Below are positions 27,101-39,100 of a DNA stretch of 64,000 nucleotides, piece by piece. Positions within the stretch are counted from its first letter, which is position 1. Each line of letters opens with the position of its first letter. The position numbers were made by a program, and so were the translations under genes. The stretch lies in assembly GCA_037783415.1 (NCBI GenBank), contig JAZGTN010000029.1, positions 2,046,001-2,110,000 of the forward strand, written 5' to 3'. The notes beneath the pieces are model-generated. The model had not been told where the DNA came from. It searched no databases and was given only the letters and a program-made list of their open reading frames with translations. This DNA is from Leptasterias polaris. Lineage: Eukaryota; Echinodermata; Asteroidea; Forcipulatida; Asteriidae.

Positions 27101-30100
27101 ACCTGTGTCTCTTTCGAAGACCATATGTTATTCTTAGAATTATCAAAAGCAGACAAATCCTATATCATATTAAAGCTTATGCCCTGACTTGAATTTTAGA
27201 TGTAATTAGATTAAAAATCTTAATTAATTATTCACGTCACAGCTGTATGAATATTTAATTAGCCAATCTGATTTACACCATATCTCAAGAAGTAAACATC
27301 CGATCTTCAAACTTTTTTCAGTTATGGCATCGTCTTGTATTGTAGATGTCGATTCCAGTCTAACATTTTTCGTCACGTCATCATGACGTCATTTGTAGGT
27401 GTTTTTTCTTTTCGTATAACAAAAAACGTTTTAGTAACGTTTTAGTGGTTCAAACACAAACCATGGCTACGAAGCAAATTGTGCCGTGATTGCGCAATCA
27501 CGGCTAGGCGTCAAAGACTGCCGTGATATTGGAATCGAGAGAGGATATACGTACGTTCTAATAGGGTTTTCGTTAAAAGGCATTGGATTGGGATAAGTTA
27601 CATACCATCGTGTAGCTTATCAAATTTATTAGTATGAAAAACACATTTTTGTTACTGTGACGTCATCAGGTGTCAAATTACGGTAATTCAAAGCTTTAAT
27701 TAGTTAATCTTTGCAGCACCATATCTCAAGAAGTACACAGCCGATCTTCAAACTTTTTTCAGTTATGGCATCGTCTTGTATTGTAGATGTCGATTCCGGT
27801 CTAACATTTTTCGTCACGTCATCATGACGTCATTTGTAGGTGTTTTTTCTTTTCGTATTAAAAAAAACGTTTTAGTAACGTTTTGGTGGTTCAAACACAA
27901 ACCATGGCTACGAAGCTGTGCTATTTGATTAGGTTCAGTCACCAACAATTGTTCAGTTAGCCTGGAATATGGTTCGCTACTTGTGAATGCCTATTAAGAA
28001 TAGGACTTATCACAGTTCGCCGAGAAGTAATCCTTAGATATTATTGACAAACAATTTTAATTAATTATTCACGTGACAGCGCATGAATATTTAATTAGCC
28101 AAACTTGTTTCTGTCACATCTCAAGAAGTATACACCCGTTCCTCAAACTTTTTTCAGTTATGGACTTGTCTTGTATTGCAGATGTAAATTCTAACGTAAC
28201 ATTTTCCCCACGTCATCATGACGTCACTTTTTTGCGCGTTTATTACAGTGTACAAACCGCATTGCGCTATAAGTGTAACAAAAACACTATTTTAAAACAT
28301 TTTATTTCAAAATAAGTTAATTGTTAGTTTCCTGATCTACATAAAGTGTTTTGAAAAGTGAAATACTTTATATAAGTGATGTTCCAAGCCAAAAAAATTA
28401 ATCAAAGGAGCGCTATAATTAGCCATAATTAGTCATTAATTGTTAATTTGTCCTGGCACTGTGGCTACAACGTTGTGCTTTTTGGATCAGGTCCAATCAC
28501 CCTCAGATAAGTAACAATTTGGAATGTGTTTATTATGCACTCTGTAAGTCTGTCAATAATGGAACTTATCTCAGTTCGCCCATTAGTAAGCCTGGGTTGT
28601 TATTGACAAACAGTCTTAATTCATTATTCCCGAGACAGCCGTATGAATATTTAATTAGCCAAACTTGTTTCAGTCATATCTCAAGAAGTTTACATCCGAT
28701 TCTCAAACTTTTTTCAGTTATTGACTCCTTGGGCATGGGAGATTAGCCTTGGGTAACCGTGACCCCATGTTGACCTTTAGTTCCGGGTCAACCGGAAGTG
28801 ACACCATATCTCAAGAACTACACAACCAATTTTCAAACTTTTTTTCAGTTATAGACTTCTTGGGCATGGGGTATTAGCCTTGGGTAACCGTGACCCCATG
28901 TTGACCTTTACTTCTGGGTCAACCGGAAGTGGGACCCTATCTCAAGAACTACACACCCGATTTTCAAACTGTTTTCAGTTATAGACTCCTTGGGCATGGG
29001 AGATTAGCCTTGGGTAACCGTGACCCCATGTTGACCTTTAGTTCCGGGTCAACCGGAAGTGACACCATATCTCAAGAACTACACAACCAATTTTCAAACT
29101 TTTTTTCAGTTATAGACTTCTTGGGCATGGGATATTAGCCTTGGGTAACCGTGACCCCATGTTGACCTTTACTTCTGGGTCAACCGGAAGTGGGACCTTA
29201 TCTCAAGAACTACACTACCGTTTTCAAACTGTTTTCAGTTATAGACTCCTTGGGCATTGAAGATTAGCCTTGGGTAACCGTGACCTCATGTTGACCTATA
29301 CTTCCGGGTTAACCGGAAGTGGGACCCTAACTCAAGAACTACACAACCGATTTTCAAACTTTTTTCAGTTAAAGACTCCTTGGACATTGGAGATTAGCCT
29401 TGGGTAACCGTGACCCCATGTTGACATTTACTTCCGGGTCAACCGGAAGTGGGACCTTATCACAAGAACTACACTACCGATTTTCAAACTTTTTTCACTT
29501 ATAGACTCCTTGGGCATTGAAGATTAGCCTTGGGTTACCGTGACCCCATGTTGACCTTTACTTCCGCGTCAACCGGAAGTGGGACCTTATCTTAAGAACT
29601 ACACACCTGATTTTAATTTTATTTTCAATTACAAACCACTTTGAGCAATAAATGATAGACAAGGGTTACCATGACCCACCTCATGATGACCTTTATTTCT
29701 GGGTTAAAAGCTCCTTTCGATTCATCAGTATCAGAATGAAGACCAAGTTTAGGTTTTTAGGCACCCTTAAGTTAAAATGGGGCCTGTCAAGGTCAAGAGA
29801 CTTCAATCTTGAAATCAGACCAACTTTAAAGCTTTGAAGCACTTAATCGAAGCAAAACAAAACGGAACAGCTTTGTGTTTGTCAACAAACACTAAATCTC
29901 TAGTTATTATTATTTTTCTTTCTTTCCCTCAAATCGTATTGACTTAACCTGTGTCTCTTTCGAAGACCATATGTTATTCTTAGAATTATCAAAAGCAGAC
30001 AAATCCTATATCATATTAAAGCTTATGCCCTGACTTGAATTTTAGATGTAATTAGATTAAAAATCTTAATTAATTATTCACGTCACAGCTGTATGAATAT

Positions 30101-33100
30101 TTAATTAGCCAATCTGATTTACACCATATCTCAAGAAGTAAACATCCGATCTTCAAACTTTTTTCAGTTATGGCATCGTCTTGTATTGTAGATGTCGATT
30201 CCAGTCTAACATTTTTCGTCACGTCATCATGACGTCATTTGTAGGTTTTTTTTCTTTTCGTATAACAAAAAACGTTTTAGTAACGTTTTAGTGGTTCAAA
30301 CAAACCATGGCTACGAAGCAAATTGTGCCGTGATTGCGCAATCACGGCTAGGCGTCAAAGACTGCCGTGATATTGGAATCGAGAGAGGATATACGTACGT
30401 TCTAATAGGGTTTTCGTTAAAAGGCATTGGATTGGGATAAGTTACATACCATCGTGTACCTTATCAAATTTATTAGTATGAAAAACACATTTTTGTTACT
30501 GTGACGTCATCAGGTGTCAAATTACGGTAATTCAAAGCTTTAATGAGTTAATCTTTGCAGCACCATATCTCAAGAAGTACACAGCCGATCTTCAAACTTT
30601 TTTCAGTTATGGCATCGTCTTGTATTGTAGATGTCGATTCCGGTCTAACATTTTTCGTCGCGTCATCATGACGTCATTTGTAGGTGTTTTTTCTTTTCGT
30701 ATTAAAAAAAACGTTTTAGTAACGTTTTGGTGGTTCAAACACAAACCATGGCTACGAAGCTGTGCTATTTGATTAGGTTCAGTCACCAACATTTCTTGAA
30801 AGCCTGGAATATGGTTCGCTACTTGTGAATGCCTATTAAGAATAGGACTTATCACAGTTCGCCGAGAAGTAATCCTTAGATATTATTGACAAACAATTTT
30901 AATTAATTATTCACGTGACAGCGCATGAATATTTAATTAGGCAAACTTGTTTCTGTCACATCTCAAGAAGTATACACCCGTTCCTCAAACTTTTTTCAGT
31001 TATGGACATGTCTTGTATTGCAGATGTAAATTTAACTGAACATTTTCCCCACGTCATCATGACGTCACTTTTTTGCGCGTTTATTACAGTGTACAAACCG
31101 CATTGCGCTATAAGTGTAACAAAAACACTATTTTAAAACATTTTATTTCAAAAAAAGTTAATTGTTAGTTTCCTGATCTACATAAAGTGTTTTGAAAAGT
31201 GAAATACTTTATATAAGTGATGTTCCAAGCCAAAAAAATTAATCAAAGGAGCGCTATAATTAGCCATAATTAGTCATTAATTGTTAATTTGTCCTGGCAC
31301 TGTGGCTACAACGTTGTGCTTTTTGGATCAGGTCCAATCACCCTCAGATAAGTAACAATTTGGAATGTGTTTATTATGCACTCTGTAAGTCTGTCAATAA
31401 TGGAACTTATCTCAGTTCGCCCATTAGTAAGCCTGGGTTGTTATTGACAAACAGTCTTAATTAATTATTCCCGAGACAGCCGTATGAATATTTAATTAGC
31501 CAAACTTGTTTCAGTCATATCTCAAGAAGTTTACATCCGATTCTCAAACTTTTTTCAGTTATTGACTCCTTGGGCATGGGAGATTAGCCTTGGGTAACCG
31601 TGACCCCATGTTGACCTTTAGTTCCGGGTCAACCGGAAGTGAAACCATATCTCAAGAACTACACAACCAATTTTCAAACTTTTTTTCAGTTATAGACTTC
31701 TTGGGCATGGGGTATTAGCCTTGGGTAACCGTGACCCCATGTTGACCTTTACTTCTGGGTCAACCGGAAGTGGGACCCTATCTCAAGAACTACACACCCG
31801 ATTTTCAAACTTTTTTCAGTTATAGACTCCTTGGGCATGGGAGATTAGCCTTGGGTAACCGTGACCCCATGTTGACCTTTAGTTCCGGGTCAACCGGAAG
31901 TGACACCATATCTCAAGAACTACACAACCAATTTTCACACTTTTTTCAGTTATAGACTTCTTGGGCATGGGATATTAGCCTTGGGTAACCGTGACCCCAT
32001 GTTGACCTTTACTTCTGGGTCAACCGGAAGTGGGACCTTATCTCAAGAACTACACACCCGATTTTCAAACTTTTTTCAGTTATAGACTCCTTGGGCATGG
32101 GAGATTAGCCTTGGGTAACCGTGACCTCATGTTGACCTTTACTTCCGGATTAACCGGAAGTGGGACCCTAACTCAAGAACTACACAACCGATTTTCAAAC
32201 TTTTTTCAGTTAAAGACTCCTTGGACATTGGAGATTAGCCTTGGGTAACCGTGACCCCATGTTGACATTTACTTCCGGGTCAACCGGAAGTGGGACCTTA
32301 TCACAAGAACTACACTACCGATTTTCAAATTTTTTTCACTTATAGACTCCTTGGCCATTGAAGATTAGCCTTGGGTTACCGTGACCCCATGTTGACCTTT
32401 ACTTCCGCGTCAACCGGAAGTGGGACCTTATCTTAAGAACTACACACCTGATTTTAATTTTATTTTCAATTACAAACCACTTTGAGCAATAAATGATAGA
32501 CAAGGGTTACCATGACCCACCTCATGATGACCTTTATTTCTGGGTTAAAAGCTCCTTTCGATTCATCAGTATCAGAATGAAGACCAAGTTTAGGTTTTTA
32601 GGCACCCTTAAGTTAAAATGGGGCCTGTCAAGGTCAAGAGACTTCAATCTTGAAATCAGACCAACTTTAAAGCTTTGAAGCACTTAATCGAAGCAAAACA
32701 AAACGGAACAGCTTTGTGTTTGTCAACAAACACTAAATCTCTAGTTTTTTCTTTATTTTTCTTTCGAAAAATTGACTAGAGTGGGATTCAATTTGTTTTT
32801 ACCTTTACACCCATGTGTATTAAGCACTGTATACTCCGTACTTTCCCGAGTTCTGTGGGAAAAATCCACAGGCAAATTACTCAGGTGGGATTCGAACCCT
32901 CGACCTTTGCATTGCTAGAGTAGATGTCTTACCTGGTACTAACTGTCTTACCTTGTGGTTTATTACTTCCTTAGTTAGAATACCTTAATGTTTAAAATCG
33001 AGTAAAAGTTTACCCTTGCTCGAAAGTCTTTTTCTAGATGTTGAATTTCAATGGCCTTCTTGCTCATACTGTAAGCAGGGGCCTTCATGATCATGGAATT

Positions 33101-36100
33101 CTGGAATTTAACACAATGGACCTTCCAGCCCAGGTGTGACTAATGTAAATTTGAGTCTACATGTAGATAGTTATTAATAATTGTGGCTTCTTATATAGCG
33201 CTCATATCCGTCACTCAGTGACACTCAACGTGCTTCAACAGGTTTTTTTTTCCTGCAAGGTATGTGGAGCTACATTTTGAAGTATGAGACCTATTCCTTT
33301 ACACAGCACCATGTAATGGTTTACAAGGTGCTGTGGCGCAATGTGCAGCCAATCAAACCAGGAGCACCGGGGCGAACCCCTTCTCTTTTTGATAAGTGCA
33401 CCTTTTTTTTACGTGATTCGATCAAGCAAAATGAGTCATTGGTCAACCCAGGTCATTTTTGTTTCGTTTTTTATCCATTTGAACAGAAATCTATGCGGCT
33501 TCTATACTGTCAAAACCCCATGTTAGTACCACCTTTGTTTCAAAAGTTGTGAAAGTAGAAACACCAAGAGATGCGAAGGAATGAAACAGAGAATAGGGGG
33601 TTTAAAGTCCAGCTGTTTATTGAACATACATCGGCAGTCTAATCCGCACATTTTCTTTCAATGCTAATTTTAACCCCATGTTGATGTTGTTTATCAGGAA
33701 GGAAGTTGCCAAGATAAAATAAAAAATATTTTGGCATAAAAAAATAAATAGAACAAATTAAAACAAATTGAAACTTTCCCCCCAGTTGGTCTGTTTTCAG
33801 ACAAATGTAGTTTTCTAAAGGACAACGTGTCGTGTCAATTTCAACGTTTTGCAGAGATTATGATGCTGCACATTGCCGTCAACAAGTATTTTTGTTCTCT
33901 CTCCTTGCCTGAAGAGCCTTCGGCACAGATTGAAGAGTGTTGAGCCATCAGGGATACAGCAGAGTCTGCCCTGTTGAATCCTAATTAAGTGAAATAGTTT
34001 CTCTGCATTCTACTACTACCTTGGTCTTTTAAATGGGGTGTAATCATCACGGATAAAATCATCACGGATAAAGTCATCACGGATAAAGTCATCACGGATA
34101 AAATCATCACGGATAAAGTCATCACGGATAAAGTCATCACGGATAAAGTCATCACGGATAAAGTCATCACGGATAAAGTCATCACGGATAAAGTCAATTT
34201 GTTTTTGCTGTTGGAGAGACCTTACAGCACCTTCTTTTATTTAAAATGAAATCACATTCAGCATTTGCCGTTTGACAACATCGTTCTTGGTTTGGGGGAC
34301 AAGGGGGTGAAATGATTTGACAGCCTCTTATTGAGTTCCAACCCCCAAGACTGTCGCCCCACATTTGTTTTTCTAAGTACTTGTTTAAATCATGAAGGAA
34401 GGAAGCTAATGGAAACCAAATGACTTCATCTGTGAATGGTCATATACATGTATAATCAGGTAGGGGATCAGATTGGCTCAGGGGTTTCTTTCCCTGCCTT
34501 TCAGCTCTTTGGACCTCGGTTCAAATCCCACCTCAGACCAGAGCCTAGTGCATGTGGATTGGGTTTTCAGTCCCTACCTGATTGTTTGGATGGTTTTCAG
34601 TATTTGGGGATTTCCTCCAAGATCTAAAAACTGAAAATTTTTGTTGCTTCCTTTACATCATGTTATTGGCGCTAATGGCGCTGTTGGACGTTAAGTAAAA
34701 TAAACATCAAAATAATGAGCATACGACCTCAGATGGCGACCTCACATGTTGACCATACATGGGAACCACACAGGGTGACCTCACATGTTGACCTCACTTT
34801 GGGACCTCGGGTGGTGACCACACTTGGTGACATCACATGGTGACCTCACATGATGACCTCACATGGTGTCCTCACATGGTGACATCCCATGATTTCATGT
34901 CACATGATGGTGACCTCACATGGTGACTTCACATGTGACCTCCCATGGTGAAGTCACATGGTGACCTCACATTGTGACCTCACATGGTTACCTTACATGT
35001 TGACCTTACATGTTGACATCACTTGGGGACCATGGTGACTTCACGTGGTGACCTCGCATGGTGACTTCACATGGTAACGTCACTTGGGGACCTCATTGGG
35101 ACATCACATAGGGGTACATGTGCAGCTGTGACAGAACTTCTAAAAAGTTCATTAAATATGCATGTTTTGGGGTTGATTTTGTTGTTTTGTTTTTTTGGCT
35201 TTCTTTTTTTTGGGGGGGGGGGCTCCAAATCACTTTGCAAATGCAAGCTGTTTTTATTAGTTGATTTTTTTTGTTTTCTTTTCAATTCCTTTTTTTTTTT
35301 TTCACAGTGTGCTCTCCAACCATTATGTAATGCATTTAACGTCTGAGGGTAAATGGAGTACATGTTTTATTAATTGAATTGGGCTTGAATGGAAAAGAAG
35401 CCCACAAAGCGATCTGAAACAAGAGCAATGAAACTGACATTCAGTAACTGGATTATCTTTGTCGACCATCTGCTGCACCCTTGAGGGAGGAGGCCTGCTT
35501 GCCTGTCAAAGACCTCCAAATCGGCTAATTATGTCCCTTTTTCCTCAAACTGAAAATGCGAGTGTTCAAGTCCGGAATAAGCAAACTTTAATGTTGAAAG
35601 TCACAAAGCACTGTCATCACTGCGGAAGTACGGTGCTCAAGCGCTGTCATTATGCGGCACTCATTATGGTTGCAATTTAGCTTAAGGCTTGGAATAAATC
35701 TGTCATTATTATGGTCCTTAGGAAGCATGTGAGTGGGACATCATCGATTTGCAGCAGTTAGGCTGCAAGCTTGTTATGTTTTGTCTACAGCTTGTCGTCA
35801 TGCATGAAATCTAGAGACTTTAAAATGGATGGTACACCGATGTTGGTGGTTGAAGTGACGTCGCAGCCAAACGGACGTGTTTTCTTTTCTCCTCCACTTT
35901 ATGTTTCTTTATCCAGTTAAATCTTCCTTTTCTTCAAACCATCCTTCTCCTAATGTGGGACTTTCGATTTTCTTTTCTGCTTACCAAACATCTGGTTTGA
36001 TTATTTCTTCTTTATGGTGTAATTTGCACCGTATTTTGAGCATAAATTTATCCGGTCATTGATTCAACTCTGATGTTCTGGAGGCCAGTGCTGAAGCATA

Positions 36101-39100
36101 ACGTAAACCCATGGTCAACTGCATGAACTGCAACGGCTGTACAGCTAGTGTACGTGTAAATCTTCATTCATCTAGCTGGACCTGGGATGTCTCGGTGAGA
36201 TCGTTTCTTTTTCTTTTTACTTGTGAGAATTATTTGCAGACATGGCCATATTGGATATCCATGTTCCAAGAACCATGCTGTTTCTCATTATTCTTGTGGG
36301 TGTTTTCAATCAACGCAGTGCCGCAGTGGTATATATCGCTGACCACAACACTGACATTGTTGACATTTTAAACATGTTACGTGTGCGTTGGTTCGGGGAT
36401 GTGGACAACGGTGGCACGGGACTGCTCTATACACGGTCCATTAGTTCACGTAGTTCTATTACCACTTATGGTATAGGTCTTCACACTGGTAACTATGACA
36501 TGTTCGCCAAAACTGCAGAGGGCAAGACAAGTGGCAACATTTATGAATTCTTAAACATCATTTTTTCCAACAACACTGGTCATGCTGGCAGTTTTGGGTC
36601 AAGTAATGTTAACGTTAGGCTCGTAAATGGCATAGGGAAACTGAGCTTTGCACACTTTGTAGCATCTAAACAACAATTTCGTTGCTCTCCCCAAACATTA
36701 AAATTTCAAGCCAGATACCTTCACCTGCTAATGATTATTCTTCTCAGTGGTCAGGTGGAAACGAACCCTGGTCCTGTAGTTTCACAAAGCCTAACCCAAC
36801 CCCAATATCCATGTGGTGTTTGTAAAGAAGAAGTTCAGGACAATGATAAAGCTCTTTTATGTGACCAATGCGATCTCTGGTACCATATAAAATGCACCGG
36901 AGTCTCCGATATCAATTACAGTATCATGAAAAACATATCTAGCTTCTCTTGGATCTGTTGTGTGTGTGGTTTCTCAAATTTTGAAGCGTCATCTTTTGAT
37001 ACGCCATCAATCACAAACTCTAATCCATTTTCATTGTTGTCTGATCTTGATGAAATTAATGATCTTACTTCTGGTAATGAGGAAAACACAGCTCCAAGAA
37101 CCTCCACTCCCATAAAAAACTCAACCTATCATCGTAAAGTGTATACTCCCCAAAACCGTAAACATGGACTAAAATCTATGATCATAAACTGTAACGGCAT
37201 CAAAAGCCAAGCCAAACAAGCTGCATTTCGTGCTGCAATTGACCAACACCAACCAGACGTCATCCTGGGGTGCGAGTCTAAAATTGATGGTCAAATGGCT
37301 ACCTATGAGCTGTTTCCAACAAGCTACAGTGTGTACCGTAAAGATCGTGATGCACATGGAGGTGGTGTATTCATCGCAACTAAGGACTCCCTTATAACAT
37401 CTGGTGAACCTGACCTTGACGCAGATGGTGAAATTGTATGGGCTAGTATACAGTTTAGTAATGCCAAACCTCTATTCCTGGCCAGTTTTTATAGACCACC
37501 AGGTAATAAAATACAGTCCCTTGATACTTTGTACACATCTCTTCCCAAAATTTTCAACAGAAATCCCCGGCAGCACCCAAATGTTCTAGTTGGTGGGGAT
37601 TTCAATCTACCAGATATAAATTGGAACACCTGGCAGACAACCAGTAGCAGAACCAAATCGCTGCATGAGAAGTTTCTAGATTTCTTACTTAATAATTCTC
37701 TTTCACAACTTGTTAACAATATTACTAGACCCATATCCAATAGCATTTTGGATTTATTGGTAACAACAAATCCCAATCTTATCCATGATGTACATGTGCT
37801 TCCCGGCATATCTGATCATTGTCTGGTATTGTTTAACATTAACATGAAACCGAAATCCGTCAGAAAACCTCAAAGAAAGATCTACCAATTCGATAAAGCT
37901 GATGAACTGGTACTGAGATCCCAAGTACGTGACTTTGTAACTGAGTTTCTTGCTTCAGATCCACATAACGACTCAGTGAACTCCAACTGGGAATGCATCA
38001 AAATTAGATTATCTGAAATTATAGAGAAAAATGTTCCGTCAAAACTAACAAAAAGCAAACATAACCTGCCATGGGTAACAGTGGACATCAAGCGCAAAAT
38101 GAGGAAAAGGGATAAGCTATTCTCCAAAGCACATAAATCTAACAGACAGACAGACTGGAAATCATACTGTTCATATCGTAACTATATCACCAAACTTGTG
38201 CGCAACTCCCATCATGACTATGTCAACAATGTCATTGGTAAAAACTTATCTGAGAATCCTAAGTCTTTCTGGTCGTATGTCAAGCTCATGCGAACAGAAA
38301 ACTTGGGTATCCCAACTCTAAAAACCACTGACAAAATGTGTAGTTCAGATTTAGATAAGGCTGAAGCTCTTAACTCACATTTCAAAAGTGTCTTTAATAA
38401 ACCTGCCAATAAACATTCACAGGTACAGTACAAGGGGAAGTCACCATATAACTCCATCCCCCACCTTCATATTGGCACAGAGGGAGTGGCCAAGCAACTC
38501 TCAAAGCTCAACCCATCTAAGGCGTCGGGCCCAGACGAAATGCCTCCACGCTTTCTTAAGATCGTGGCGCCTGAGTTAGCCCCAGCTTTAAGATTTCTGT
38601 TCCAGCAATCTTACGATACAAGTACAGTCCCAACTGATTGGCGACAGGCTCTGGTGACAGCAATATACAAGAGTGGTCCCAAAGCTGAAGCATCCAATTA
38701 CAGACCAATCTCGTTGACATGTATATGTTGTAAGGTAATGGAGCATATTGTGCTAAGTCATGTAGCCAAACACCTCAACTCCAATAATATTCTAATTGAT
38801 GACCAACATGGATTCAGGGATCGCCTATCAACGGTTACACAATTGGCCAACTCAACTAACGACTGGTCTGAAACACTCAACCGTAGAAGCCAAACTGATG
38901 TCATCCTCCTTGACTTCAGTAAGGCCTTTGACAAAGTTTCCCATCACCATCTAGCTGTAAAACTCGGGTACTATGGCATCACAGACAACACACTAGGCTG
39001 GATCAATTGTTTTCTCTCGCATCGTAAACAAGCTGTTTCTGTTAATGGGTCACATTCCTCATGGATTGATGTAACATCAGGAGTCCCCCAAGGATCTGTC

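Noticed and set aside
22658..32460. Regularly spaced repeats suggesting a CRISPR array
   Set aside because: Monomers are contiguous with no unique spacers, the unit is 130 bp, and the genome is eukaryotic.
33985..34197. [10 protein letters not shown] repeat protein on the minus strand
   Set aside because: Translation of a 15-bp minisatellite; the period is a multiple of three, so it stays open by chance.
37404..38579. Additional short frames overlapping the retrotransposon ORF on both strands
   Set aside because: Out-of-frame shadows of the long polyprotein frame.
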